From: Aquabacterium olei
GTDB taxonomy: Bacteria > Pseudomonadota > Gammaproteobacteria > Burkholderiales > Burkholderiaceae_C
DNA length: 36,240 nucleotides
Assembly: GCA_029279925.1 (NCBI GenBank)
Contig: JAJUHM010000004.1
Location: 1-36,240 of the forward strand
Direction: 5' to 3'
Position 1 is the stretch's first letter. Each line of letters starts with the position of its first letter. Of this stretch, positions 24,876 through 33,592 are shown in pieces. The notes beneath the pieces are model-generated. The model was not told the DNA's origin. It did not search any database and saw only the letters and a program-made list of their open reading frames with translations. Both the position numbers and the translations under genes were made by a program.

Positions 24876-25749
24876 CCGCCGCCAGCTCGGCGCCTTGCGG
24901 TGTCATGCACACCAGCAGCTTCCGGGTCGCCCAGCGATCGGCCAAGGCCAGCACCCGCGTGCCCTCGGCGCGAAACCGCATTGCCGCGCTCTCCGGCATC
25001 ACCGCGGCCCCGACGCCCGCGGCCACGAGTTGCGCCATGCCATCGAATCCCGAGAGCCGCACGCGATGTCGGGGTACGCGACCGCTGCGGCTGGCCTGCG
25101 CGGACAGGAAGCGGCTGAGTCCGCTGTCGCCGGGAAGGCCGACCAGGGGATGCTCCAGCAGCTCGCCAAACGCGATGGTGCGTCGCCTGCCCATCGGCCA
25201 GCTTCGGGGCAGCAACGCCACCAGGCGGTCATCCAGCCAGGGGTGCACCGTGAAGCCGGTTGTGTCCACATGGTCTGCCACGACGGCGATGTCGGCGAAG
25301 CCGCGCCGCAGGGTATCCAATGCAGCATCACTCGCCATCTCGCGCACGTCCAGGTCGATCTCGGGGTGATGGCACAGAAAGCGCGCCACGGATCTAGGCA
25401 GCGCCTCAGACATGGCCGCCGTGTTGCACAACAGCCGGACGGTGCCCCGCAAGCCGCGGCCGAAACTGGCCATCTCCACATGCAGGGACTCCAGCTCCGT
25501 CAGCACGCGGTTCGCGTTTCGCGCCAGGGCCCTTCCGGCATCGGTGGGAACCGCCCCGGCCTTGGAGCGGATGAGGAGGCGCGCGCCTGTGGCGTCTTCC
25601 AGCGCCTTGAGGCGGGCGCTCGCTGCAGCCAGAGAAAGGCTCACCGCCTCTGCAGCCGCCGTGATGGAGCCATGGGCGATCACGGCAGAGAAAAGGTGCA
25701 GGTCGAAAGGGTCGATGCGGTAGTCAACGGTGCGACGGGGGGTGGCCAT
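24820..25749 (-). CDS. LysR-family transcriptional regulator
   Basis: A 309-residue LysR regulator. The HTH is at the N-terminus: FDLHLFSAVIAHGSITAAAEAVSLSLAAASARLKALEDATGARLL. The substrate-binding domain follows, with GTVRLLCNTAAMSEALP and a C-terminal VAAGVGAAVMPESAA. ATG 25749 was chosen over 25758 because the only ribosome site, AAGGA, is 8 bases before 25749 and directly abuts 25758. That site is partly inside a hairpin (25759-25777). It is divergent from the TauE/SafE-like permease, which is its likely target. Its 3' end overlaps the convergent TetR gene. Confidence 0.9.
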   Translation of the reverse strand: MATPRRTVDYRIDPFDLHLFSAVIAHGSITAAAEAVSLSLAAASARLKALEDATGARLLIRSKAGAVPTDAGRALARNANRVLTELESLHVEMASFGRGLRGTVRLLCNTAAMSEALPRSVARFLCHHPEIDLDVREMASDAALDTLRRGFADIAVVADHVDTTGFTVHPWLDDRLVALLPRSWPMGRRRTIAFGELLEHPLVGLPGDSGLSRFLSAQASRSGRVPRHRVRLSGFDGMAQLVAAGVGAAVMPESAAMRFRAEGTRVLALADRWATRKLLVCMTPQGAELAAVRVLADSLLSSEAPSLGH

Positions 25750-25758
25750 GGCGTTCAT

Positions 25759-25777
25759 CCTTCGGTTTCACCGAAGG
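25759..25777 (-). promoter_or_regulatory. Hairpin covering the LysR gene ribosome-binding site
   Basis: CCTTCGGT (25759-25766) and ACCGAAGG (25770-25777) are perfect 8-base arms with a 3-base loop. In the LysR-gene mRNA the 3' arm ends in the GAAGG that serves as the ribosome site, so folding would lower translation. As DNA it could equally be a regulator-binding palindrome in the divergent promoter. Confidence 0.5.
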
Positions 25778-25832
25778 ATAGGGGCAGGTGAATGGAATGG
25801 TGTGAGGCCCCGATTCGGCACACCATACCGCC

Positions 25833-26576
25833 ATGGACATCATGCAGACCTTGTGGGTGGCGGCCGTGTTTGCCGTGGCCGGTGGCGTGAAAGGCATCAC
25901 CGGGATGGGCTTGCCGACTGTGGCGATGAGCCTGCTCGGCCTGTGGATGCCCCCTGCACAGGCCGCTGCGCTGCTGGTAGTCCCGTCGCTGTCCACCAAC
26001 GTGGCGCAATGCCGCGGGCCACATCTGCGCCCACTCGCAAGCCGGCTGTGGCCGGGCTGGTTGGCGATTGCAGTGGTCACGGCCTTCGCGCCCGGCCTGG
26101 GTGGCGGCGGCCCGACGGATGCGGCATCGCGCTGGCTTGGCGGTGTGCTGGTGGGCTACGGCCTGTGGGGCCTGTCGCGCCCTGCCCTGCCCGACCTCTC
26201 ACAGCGCGGCCGGTGGCTGGGCGCAGTGGCAGGGGCCGCCACCGGTCTGATCACGTCGATGACCGCGGTGTTCGTGCTGCCGTGGGTGCCCTATCTGCAA
26301 TCGCTGCGGCTGGACAAGGAGGCCACCGTTCAGGCGCTGGGCCTGTCGTTCACGGTGGCAACGCTGGCGTTGGCATTTCGGTTGCAGACCTCGGCGCCAT
26401 TCGGCGAGGTCTCGGCTGGAACAGCCTGGCTGTGGGGCGGCGCAATGGGGGGCGCCTTCGCGGGCATGAAGCTGGGCGAGATGCTGAGGGGGCGCCTGGC
26501 GGGCCCGACGTTTCAGAAGGCGCTCTTCATGGTGTTCATTGCGCTGGGTGTGGCGAACCTGATGAGAGGAGGGTGA
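25833..26576 (+). CDS. TauE/SafE (TSUP)-family membrane permease
   Basis: A 247-residue integral membrane protein with about 8 hydrophobic segments. The opening GGVKGITGMGLPTVAMSLL is the characteristic first TSUP repeat (G-x-G-x-G-rich, with Pro), and the second repeat shows GAATGLITSMTAVFVLPWVPYLQSL. The family exports or imports sulfur-containing and other small anions (sulfite, sulfoacetate, taurine-derived compounds). The gene is divergent from a LysR regulator and is followed 82 bases later by arsA on the same strand; whether the two are functionally linked is open. An ATG at 25842 is an alternative start. Confidence 0.85.
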   Translation: MDIMQTLWVAAVFAVAGGVKGITGMGLPTVAMSLLGLWMPPAQAAALLVVPSLSTNVAQCRGPHLRPLASRLWPGWLAIAVVTAFAPGLGGGGPTDAASRWLGGVLVGYGLWGLSRPALPDLSQRGRWLGAVAGAATGLITSMTAVFVLPWVPYLQSLRLDKEATVQALGLSFTVATLALAFRLQTSAPFGEVSAGTAWLWGGAMGGAFAGMKLGEMLRGRLAGPTFQKALFMVFIALGVANLMRGG

Positions 26577-26604
26577 GAACCACACGTCGTTGAGCGAGTC
26601 GCTT

Positions 26605-26640
26605 GACGCACACCAGCCTTTGCGAGAGGCTGGTGGCGTC
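26605..26640 (+). promoter_or_regulatory. Strong hairpin between the TSUP gene and arsA
   Basis: GACGC-a-CACCAGCC pairs with GGCTGGTG-GCGTC, 13 base pairs with one bulge and a 9-base loop. It ends 18 bases before the arsA ATG. No T-run follows, so it is a poor intrinsic terminator; it may protect the RNA 3' end, attenuate arsA, or bind a regulator. Confidence 0.55.
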
Positions 26641-26658
26641 TTGAGCTGCGACCCGAAA

Positions 26659-28413
26659 ATGAAGCTGCTACCCCATCCCACCCGCTACCTGTTCTTCACT
26701 GGCAAGGGCGGCGTCGGCAAGACATCCTTGTCGACCGCCACGGCGATCCAGCTTGCCGATGAGGGGCTGCGCGTTCTGCTCGTCAGCACCGATGCAGCAT
26801 CCAACCTGGATGAAATGCTTGGTGTGCCGCTTCGGAACACACCGACGCCCGTCCCCGGAGTGCCTCGCCTGTCGGTGTTGAACATCGACCCCGATGTGGC
26901 CGCAGAGAACTACCGGCAGCGTGTGCTGGCCCAGATGCAAGACAGCAGCACCGACGAAGAACGGAAAACGGTTCGTGAGCAGCTCTCCGGGGCCTGCACC
27001 ACCGAGATCGCGTCGTTCGACGAATTCTCCAGCCTGCTGAGCGACAGCGCCGCCGCCTACGACCACGTGGTGTTCGACACGGCCCCGACGGGCCACACCT
27101 TGCGCTTGCTCAGCCTGCCCAAGGCCTGGAGCGGTTTTCTCAAGGACAACGACCGGGGGGCGTCCTGCCTCGGACCCCACTCGGGCTTGAAGATGCAGGA
27201 GGCGCGCTTCAATGCCGCGCTGGCTGCCCTGAGCGACGAAAAGCAGACGACGGTTGTGCTGGTGGCCCGTGCCGACAAGGGCGCACTGAGCGAAGCCGCC
27301 CGCACGTCCGTCGAACTGCAGGAACTGGGGCTGCGGCACCAGCGCCTGGTGTTGAATGGCGTGTTCCGTGCGACCGCCCCCGGTGACGCCGTGGCCGATG
27401 CGCTGGAAGCGCTGAACAATGAAGCCCTGCACAGCATGCCCGACGTCCTGAAGACACTGCCCCAGGCAGTTGTTCCGCTGCGCGCATTCGACACGGTCGG
27501 CATCGCTGCACTGCGTTCACTGCTGGATGACAAGGGCGCCCCCGCATGGCTTCCCGCCGAGGACGTGGATGACAGCCGCTGGGCCGCCGAGGGCCTGCAG
27601 AAGCTGATCGACGAACTGGCGGCTGCGGGCAAGGGGCTGATCATGGTGATGGGCAAGGGCGGTGTCGGCAAGACCACCATCGCGGCCGCGTTGGCCGTGG
27701 GCCTGGTCCGGCGTGGTCACGCCGTGCACCTGAGCACCACCGACCCCGCAGCCCATCTGGCCTCGACGCTGGAGGGCCAGCTTCCCGGGCTGGAGGTGAG
27801 CCGCATTGATCCGAAGGTGGAAACGCAGCGCTACATCGACAAGATCATGACTTCGCGAGGAGCGGGCCTCGATGAGCAGGAAAGGGCGTTGCTGCTGGAA
27901 GACCTGCAGTCGCCCTGTACGGAAGAGGTGGCGGTGTTCCACGCTTTCTCGCGCACGGTGGCTTCCGCGCGCAGTGCATTTGTCGTGCTCGACACCGCAC
28001 CGACCGGGCATTCGTTGCTGCTGATGGACACCACAGGGGCCTACCACCGCCAGATGACCCGCGAGTTCGAAGGCAAGTCCACCGCGCACGTGGTCACGCC
28101 CCTGATGCGGCTGCAGGACCCCGACTACACGCGCATCATCCTCGTGACCTTGCCTGAAACCACGCCGGTCTCTCAGGCGGCGGCGCTGCAGGACGACCTT
28201 CGCCGGGCCCGGATCGAGCCGTACGCCTGGGTGGTGAACAAGTCGATTCTGGCTGCACGCACGCAGGACCCGGTTCTGAAAGCCCGCCTGCAAGGCGAGC
28301 GCCGCCAGTTGGCCCGCATCGCCGACGGCCTGGCGACGAAGGCGTTCTTCATTCCCTGGGCCGCCAGACCGCCGGTTGGCGTGGCCGGGCTCGAGCAGTT
28401 GTTGAAGTCGTGA
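26659..28413 (+). CDS. arsA: Arsenical pump-driving ATPase ArsA
   Basis: The As(III)/Sb(III)-stimulated ATPase that energises the ArsB arsenite exporter. The start at 26659 gives MKLLPHPTRYLFFTGKGGVG, matching the start of E. coli plasmid R773 ArsA; an upstream TTG frame to 26590 would cross the hairpin. The product is 584 residues against 583 for R773 ArsA. Both halves are complete: P-loops TGKGGVGKTS and MGKGGVGKTT, and the two signal motifs DTAPTGHTLRLL and DTAPTGHSLLLMD. The three metalloid-binding Cys positions of R773 (113, 172, 422) are all kept, in SGACTTEIA, GASCLGPHSG and QSPCTEEVA. No arsR, arsB, arsC, arsD or acr3 gene is in the window. Confidence 0.93.
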   Translation: MKLLPHPTRYLFFTGKGGVGKTSLSTATAIQLADEGLRVLLVSTDAASNLDEMLGVPLRNTPTPVPGVPRLSVLNIDPDVAAENYRQRVLAQMQDSSTDEERKTVREQLSGACTTEIASFDEFSSLLSDSAAAYDHVVFDTAPTGHTLRLLSLPKAWSGFLKDNDRGASCLGPHSGLKMQEARFNAALAALSDEKQTTVVLVARADKGALSEAARTSVELQELGLRHQRLVLNGVFRATAPGDAVADALEALNNEALHSMPDVLKTLPQAVVPLRAFDTVGIAALRSLLDDKGAPAWLPAEDVDDSRWAAEGLQKLIDELAAAGKGLIMVMGKGGVGKTTIAAALAVGLVRRGHAVHLSTTDPAAHLASTLEGQLPGLEVSRIDPKVETQRYIDKIMTSRGAGLDEQERALLLEDLQSPCTEEVAVFHAFSRTVASARSAFVVLDTAPTGHSLLLMDTTGAYHRQMTREFEGKSTAHVVTPLMRLQDPDYTRIILVTLPETTPVSQAAALQDDLRRARIEPYAWVVNKSILAARTQDPVLKARLQGERRQLARIADGLATKAFFIPWAARPPVGVAGLEQLLKS

Positions 28414-28543
28414 TGGGTGGAAACGAATGGGGCGTTCAAAAAGTTGACCATTCACAGAGTAGGGATTGAAGGCCGGAGATCGGCTCGCTAAGTTTTGCGG
28501 CAGTCGACCGCATCGCCTTGCGGGACTCACTCGGGAGCTCATC

Positions 28544-29590
28544 ATGCAAATGATTCATGGATTCAGACGTCGCTCGCTTGCGGCCGTCTTTGTGGCAGCC
28601 ATGGTGCCGTTGGCGCCGCTCGCCGCCAAGGAGGCCCACTACAACGTCACCCACACCCTGACCATCAAGCCCAATGTGGGGTTTGACGGTGAATGGCAGG
28701 CCGGCTGGCGCTACATCGTAGGCGAGGTGGAGGCCAGCTACGACGGCAAGAAAGTTCAAGCACCGACGCTGAAAGGGCAAATCGAACCCCTGATCGGGGC
28801 CGGCACGCCGCAAAGCCGCACCGCGACCATCGGCCCCTCCTCAGCCTTCGGTCAATCCCAGGCGACCGCCACCTTCACCACCGGCAGTCAGCCATTCAAT
28901 GGCTCGATCAACGTGAACGGAACGGCCACCACCAATCCGCCGCCGGGGCACAGCGGCCGGGCTTTCGCATCCAGCCAGTCGCAGCTGGTGGCCGGACTCA
29001 AGCGGACCAGTTCAAGCGGGCACATCAGCTGGAACTCCGTCTCGTCTGTCCGGGCCGTGGGTTGCACGTCGCCCTGCGTGGCAGGCAAGGACCCCATCAG
29101 CTTCAGCCTGGTGGACCCGGTCACCGGCGACACGGTCGAGGGCACGTTGCTGTCGATCGACCTGTCCATCGAGGGTGGCGACGGCCAGCTCGAATGGCGC
29201 AATGGCACCTTGTCGGTCTCGACCGACCATCTGCTCAGCGGCAGCTTCAGCATCGATCAGTCGAGCCGCTTCGTCACCAATCCGGGCACGCTGGAAGTCG
29301 CCTTCGAAAAGAACATCGTCACGCGAAGCGTGGCGACGGGCATCTATGCCGGTCTGGCACCCGCGGTGGGCCAGTCGGCGCTCGGTGCGTTCAACATCGG
29401 CGAGCCGGGCGTGGGATACGACTTCGGCTATGGCGATGTGCCCGTCGCAGTCGACTTCGGCTTCGGCAACGCCGGCACGGCGTCGGTGGCGGTGGTGCCG
29501 GAACCCTCGGCCTGGCTCATGGCGCTGGCTGGCCTGGGTGTGACAGCGGGGGCCACGCGTCGCAAGAAAGGCCAGACCGGCCTCTGCTGA
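28544..29590 (+). CDS. PEP-CTERM sorting-domain exported protein
   Basis: A 348-residue secreted protein of unknown function. The start at 28544 has GGGAG 6 bases upstream. A signal peptide is visible (RRR, then LAAVFVAAMVPLAPLA, cleaved near residues 23-26). The long middle is Gly/Ser/Thr-rich beta-type sequence with one close pair of Cys (CTSPC). The C-terminus has the complete PEP-CTERM tripartite signal: VPEP, the hydrophobic segment SAWLMALAGLGVTAGA and the basic end TRRKK, the target of exosortase/EpsH. Such proteins are tied to exopolysaccharide and biofilm or floc formation. No exosortase gene is in the window, so it must be encoded elsewhere. Confidence 0.9.
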   Translation: MQMIHGFRRRSLAAVFVAAMVPLAPLAAKEAHYNVTHTLTIKPNVGFDGEWQAGWRYIVGEVEASYDGKKVQAPTLKGQIEPLIGAGTPQSRTATIGPSSAFGQSQATATFTTGSQPFNGSINVNGTATTNPPPGHSGRAFASSQSQLVAGLKRTSSSGHISWNSVSSVRAVGCTSPCVAGKDPISFSLVDPVTGDTVEGTLLSIDLSIEGGDGQLEWRNGTLSVSTDHLLSGSFSIDQSSRFVTNPGTLEVAFEKNIVTRSVATGIYAGLAPAVGQSALGAFNIGEPGVGYDFGYGDVPVAVDFGFGNAGTASVAVVPEPSAWLMALAGLGVTAGATRRKKGQTGLC

Positions 29591-29622
29591 CGCGACCACA
29601 CAGCACGCTCGAACACAAGCAG

Positions 29623-29648
29623 AAAGCCCGGCCATGCGGCCGGGCTTT
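29623..29648. terminator. Bidirectional intrinsic terminator
   Basis: AAAGCCCGGCC and GGCCGGGCTTT are perfect 11-base arms around an ATGC loop, so each strand carries a GC stem ending in a short T-run. It lies between the convergent PEP-CTERM and amtB genes and can end both transcripts. Confidence 0.85.
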
Positions 29649-29672
29649 CACGCGTCAGCGTGGCTCACCCGA

Positions 29673-31103
29673 TCACAGGTGATATGCCCGCTCACCGTGC
29701 GCGCTCAGGTCCAGCCCTTCGCGCTCTTCGTCTTCGCTCACGCGCAGACCCAGGGTCAGGTCGGCCACCTTGAAGGACACGTAGGACACCACGCCCGACC
29801 ACACCACGGCCACGCCCACGCCCCACAGCTGGCTCAGCATCTGAGCCGCCATATCGTAGTCGGCCACACTGTTGGTCACGTAGTCGTACACACCCGTGCC
29901 ACCCAGGGCCGGCGAAGCGAACACCCCGGTCAGCAGCGCACCCAGGATGCCGCCCACGCCGTGCACGCCGAACACGTCCAGGCTGTCGTCGACACCCAGC
30001 ATGCGCTTGAGGCCGTTGACACCCCAGTAGCACACCACGCCGCCCAGCAGACCGATCACCATCCCGCCCATCGGGCCGACGAAGCCGCAGGCCGGCGTGA
30101 TGGCCACCAGGCCAGCGATGGCACCCGAGGCCGCACCCAGCATCGAGGGCTTGCCCTTGGCGAACCACTCGACCAGCGTCCAAGACACCGTGGCAGCACA
30201 GGTGGCCAGGAAGGTGTTGAGGAAGGCCAGGCCCGCCGTGCCCGACACCTCGAGGTTGGAGCCGACGTTGAAGCCGAACCAGCCCACCCACAGCAGCGAG
30301 GCACCGATCATCGTCATCGTGAGGCTGTGCGGCGGCATCGGCTCCTTGCCGAACCCGACGCGGCGGCCGATCATGAAGGCTCCGACCAGACCCGCCATGG
30401 CCGCGTTGATGTGCACCACGGTGCCGCCCGCGAAGTCGATGGCACCCTTCTGGAACAGGAAGCCGGCCGTGGCACCCGCGGCATCCGCCGCTTGTGCGCT
30501 GGTGTAGGCGTCCGGACCCGCCCAGAACCACACCATGTGGGCCAGCGGAAGGTAGCTGAACGTGAACCACAGCACCATGAACAGCAGCAAGGCCGAGAAC
30601 TTCACACGCTCAGCCAGTGAGCCGATGATGAGGGCCGGCGTGATGGCCGCGAACGTCATCTGGAAGGCGACGTACAGGTACTCGGGGATGTACACGCCCT
30701 TGCTGAAGGTGCCGGCCAGCGTGTCGACCGTCACCCCCTTCAGGAAGGCCTTATCGAATCCGCCGAAGAAGGCGTTGCCCTCGGTGAAGGCCAGGCTGTA
30801 GCCGTACAGGCACCACAGCACGCCCAGCAACGAGAAGGTGATCATCACCTGCATCATCACCGACAGCATGTTCTTGGCGCGCACCATGCCGCCATAGAAC
30901 AGCGGCAGCCCGGGCACGGCCATCAGGATCACCAGCACGGTGGCCACGATGATCCAGGCGGCATCGCCCTTCTGAACGACCGGTGCAACGGCCTCGGCCG
31001 CGGAGGCAGCCGCCGTCACAGCGGCAGTGGCTTCCTGAGCATGAGCGGGCACGGCCCACGCCGCACCCAGGGCTGCGGCAGCAAGTAGAGCTTTCAACAT
31101 CAT
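29673..31103 (-). CDS. amtB: Ammonium transporter AmtB
   Basis: The ammonium channel of the Amt/Rh family, 476 residues. A cleavable signal peptide is visible (MMLKALLAAAALGAAWAVPAHA, cut before Gln23), followed by 11 membrane segments. Signature stretches are LFYGGMVRAKNMLSVMMQ, the pore His in DFAGGTVVHINAAMAG, and the second pore His in DVFGVHGVGG. It follows glnK by 20 bases with GGAG before the start; Met2 has the better spacing from it and may be the real start. GlnK binds and closes AmtB when nitrogen is sufficient. The pair is expressed from the sigma-54 promoter upstream of glnK. Confidence 0.96.
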   Translation of the reverse strand: MMLKALLAAAALGAAWAVPAHAQEATAAVTAAASAAEAVAPVVQKGDAAWIIVATVLVILMAVPGLPLFYGGMVRAKNMLSVMMQVMITFSLLGVLWCLYGYSLAFTEGNAFFGGFDKAFLKGVTVDTLAGTFSKGVYIPEYLYVAFQMTFAAITPALIIGSLAERVKFSALLLFMVLWFTFSYLPLAHMVWFWAGPDAYTSAQAADAAGATAGFLFQKGAIDFAGGTVVHINAAMAGLVGAFMIGRRVGFGKEPMPPHSLTMTMIGASLLWVGWFGFNVGSNLEVSGTAGLAFLNTFLATCAATVSWTLVEWFAKGKPSMLGAASGAIAGLVAITPACGFVGPMGGMVIGLLGGVVCYWGVNGLKRMLGVDDSLDVFGVHGVGGILGALLTGVFASPALGGTGVYDYVTNSVADYDMAAQMLSQLWGVGVAVVWSGVVSYVSFKVADLTLGLRVSEDEEREGLDLSAHGERAYHL

Positions 31104-31123
31104 CGACTCCTGCTGTGGCGACC

Positions 31124-31480
<357 letters not shown>

Positions 31481-31519
31481 TCATGCAGTCAGCCCCCCTG
31501 ACTGCTCCGATGAAGATGA

Positions 31520-31535
31520 TGCAACCCCTGTGCCA
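31520..31535 (-). promoter_or_regulatory. Sigma-54 promoter of glnK-amtB
   Basis: On the minus strand the sequence TGGCACAGGGGTTGCA matches the sigma-54 consensus TGGCACG-N4-TTGCA at all but one base, with the GG and GC exactly 10 bases apart. It ends 57 bases before the glnK ATG. This predicts NtrC-dependent expression under nitrogen limitation. Confidence 0.9.
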
Positions 31536-31536
31536 A

Positions 31537-31575
31537 TGTTTCCTATTGAGATACGTTGATTAACCACAGGAAACA
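31537..31575. promoter_or_regulatory. Bipartite operator candidate, copy A
   Basis: TGTTTCCT (31537-31544) and AGGAAACA (31568-31575) are perfect arms separated by 23 bases. It starts one base upstream of the sigma-54 promoter of glnK. An identical arrangement (copy B) is at 36088-36126 beside the XRE-cupin regulator gene. Confidence 0.65.
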
Positions 31576-31609
31576 CGCCGCACCCCGGTGCACCGCCCCA
31601 TTGCGGGGA

Positions 31610-32428
31610 TCAGGCTGCACCAGCGCGTGTCACGCTCAGCTGTGCCAGACCGGCCTGCAGCATGGCCTCGAGCAGCGGCTGAACCTGGCCGGCCACGTCC
31701 GGCTCATACGAGAACGGCGCGTCTTCCTGCATGTACAGGCGCTGGCTCATCTCCAGCTGGATGGCGTGGATGCCGTCGGAGGGCTGACCGTAATGACGCG
31801 TGATATAGCCGCCCTTGAAGCGCCCGTTGACCACATGCGTGTAGGGCCCCGTGCGCGCCACATCGACGACCGCCGACAGGATGGCGGGATCGCAGCTGCG
31901 GCCATCGGCCGTGCCGAAGTTCAGGTCCGGCAGACGGCCTTCGAACAGGCGCGGCAACACGCTGGCAATCGAGTGGGCATCCCACAGCATCACCGCGCCA
32001 TGCAACGCCTTCAGCCGATCCAGCTCGGTGCGGATCTGTTCGTGGTACGGCCGCCAGTACGTTTCCAGGCGCCGCGCCTGCTCGGCGTCGTCCGGCACAT
32101 GGCCCGGCAGGTACAGCGGCTCGCCGCGGAAGGTGTCCATCGGGCACAGCGACGTCGTGGTCTGCCCGGGATACAGGCTTTCGCCGTTGGGCGGGCGGTT
32201 CAGGTCGATCACATAACGAGACACCTTGGCCTGGATGATGGACGCGCCCATCTCGCGCGCGAAAGCGTACAGGCGGTCGAGGTGCCAGTCGGTGTCCTGG
32301 CGGATGCCGGCCACATCGGCCATGCCGGTCTGCAATGGCGCGGGGATGTGCGTGCCCAGGTGGGGCATCGAGATCAGCAGCGGCAGCGTGCCGGACGTGA
32401 AGGTGTAGGTGGGCGTGTCGATCTTCAT
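31610..32428 (-). CDS. hutG: N-formylglutamate deformylase-like amidohydrolase
   Basis: A 272-residue member of the N-formylglutamate amidohydrolase family, which in histidine breakdown releases formate and glutamate. Visible motifs are SMPHLGTHIP, DTDWHLDRLY, YVIDLNRPPNGESLYPG, LWDAHSI and GIHAIQLEMSQRLYM; the His, Asp and Glu residues in them are the likely metal ligands. The length is that of bacterial HutG. No hutH, hutU or hutI gene is seen here, so the natural substrate may be N-formylglutamate from another source or a related N-acyl amino acid. Its start overlaps the stop of the upstream LysR gene (ATGA). Confidence 0.85.
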   Translation of the reverse strand: MKIDTPTYTFTSGTLPLLISMPHLGTHIPAPLQTGMADVAGIRQDTDWHLDRLYAFAREMGASIIQAKVSRYVIDLNRPPNGESLYPGQTTTSLCPMDTFRGEPLYLPGHVPDDAEQARRLETYWRPYHEQIRTELDRLKALHGAVMLWDAHSIASVLPRLFEGRLPDLNFGTADGRSCDPAILSAVVDVARTGPYTHVVNGRFKGGYITRHYGQPSDGIHAIQLEMSQRLYMQEDAPFSYEPDVAGQVQPLLEAMLQAGLAQLSVTRAGAA

Positions 32429-33444
32429 GTGAAATCCTCTTCAGGACAGGACAGGGCTGCCGGCGCGAGGGCGGGGATGGCCTTGCGGATGGCCGGCGCG
32501 GTGTCGAGGCGGATGACGTCGCGCGTGACCCGCACGACCTCTTCATCCAGCCCGGCCCACTCGCCTTCGCGCGACAGCAGAAAGAAATGACGCTGCCCCA
32601 GCCGACTCGCGGGCAGGGGCACGACGTTGACGGCATCCAGGTACTGCCGCGACTGCCACAGGCACAAGGGCGTGCTCAGGGCCCAGCCCAGGCCGGAGGC
32701 CACCAGGCTGAGCAGCGGGTCGGTGGCATCGAACTCGTAGCAACGCGGCGCATCGACGCCCACATGGCGCAGGAAACGCTCGATCTGCTGGCCCGTGACC
32801 GAACGCTGGCTGTAGCGGATCAAGGGCAGCTTGCCAGCCGCCGCAGACAGCCCGCGCAGGGAGGTCAGCACAGGCAGGCTGTGGTGCTTGGGATAGACCG
32901 CCACCCAGGACTCCGAGAACAGCAGACGCTGCGAGACGCGGGGGTCTTCCACCGCAGATTCGGTGCAGATGACCATGTCGAGCTCGCGTCCCTGCATCTG
33001 GTCGGCCAGTCCGGGCGTCAGGCCCGACCACATGCGGATCTGGCGCGCCTTGCCGGCCATCGCCTTGATGAGCTGCGGGCCCACGGTGGCCGCGAACGAA
33101 TCGACGCAGCCCAGACGGATCTGCTCCATTTCCTGTCGCGCGGAAGCCCGCACCCGGTCCATTGCCAGCCGCGCCTGCGCCAGCAGCTGGGCCGAGGCCT
33201 CGTGCATCAGGCGTCCGGCCAGCGTGGGCCGTGCCGGCCGCACTTCGCGGTCCATCAACTGCAGGCCCAGGTCTTCTTCCAGTGACTTGATGGACTGGCT
33301 CACGGCGCTCTGGCTCAGGCCCAGACGTTCGGCCGCCAGGACCATCGAGCTGGCATCGCAGACCGCGACAAAGATTTCCAGGGCGCGCAGATCGGGCACC
33401 CCGGCATGTCGGCGTTGGGCAGGTGACGCTTTGGGTATTGCCAT
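32425..33444 (-). CDS. LysR-family transcriptional regulator
   Basis: A LysR regulator of 339 residues from ATG 33444 (MAIPKASP), which has GAGGA about 8 bases upstream; a frame to 33522 adds 26 residues but has no ribosome site. The HTH is DLRALEIFVAVCDASSMVLAAERLGLSQSAVSQSIKSLEEDLGLQL. The effector domain shows IRLGCVDSFAATVGPQLI and SLVASGLGWALSTPLCLW. Translation is coupled to the downstream amidohydrolase by an ATGA overlap, so it probably regulates its own operon. It is divergent from the DAO-family oxidoreductase, a second likely target across the roughly 150-base gap. Confidence 0.9.
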   Translation of the reverse strand: MAIPKASPAQRRHAGVPDLRALEIFVAVCDASSMVLAAERLGLSQSAVSQSIKSLEEDLGLQLMDREVRPARPTLAGRLMHEASAQLLAQARLAMDRVRASARQEMEQIRLGCVDSFAATVGPQLIKAMAGKARQIRMWSGLTPGLADQMQGRELDMVICTESAVEDPRVSQRLLFSESWVAVYPKHHSLPVLTSLRGLSAAAGKLPLIRYSQRSVTGQQIERFLRHVGVDAPRCYEFDATDPLLSLVASGLGWALSTPLCLWQSRQYLDAVNVVPLPASRLGQRHFFLLSREGEWAGLDEEVVRVTRDVIRLDTAPAIRKAIPALAPAALSCPEEDFT

Positions 33445-33592
33445 GTCGGGCATCCTCAAGGGGTTCGGGGCAGACACGGCCAACTTCAGTTTTTCCGCAT
33501 CTCTGATGGTGATTTTCTTCATCTAACAAGAGCCATGCCAGGCGCGACTACGCTGACTTCATCCCAACCTCTTGAACCCAGAAAGGCTGACG

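Noticed and set aside
31579-31594. GC-rich palindrome with GCACC/GGTGC arms upstream of glnK, considered as an NtrC enhancer site
   Set aside because: The arms are only two bases apart, not the seven of the NtrC site TGCAC-N7-GTGCA, and it lies at the end of another gene.
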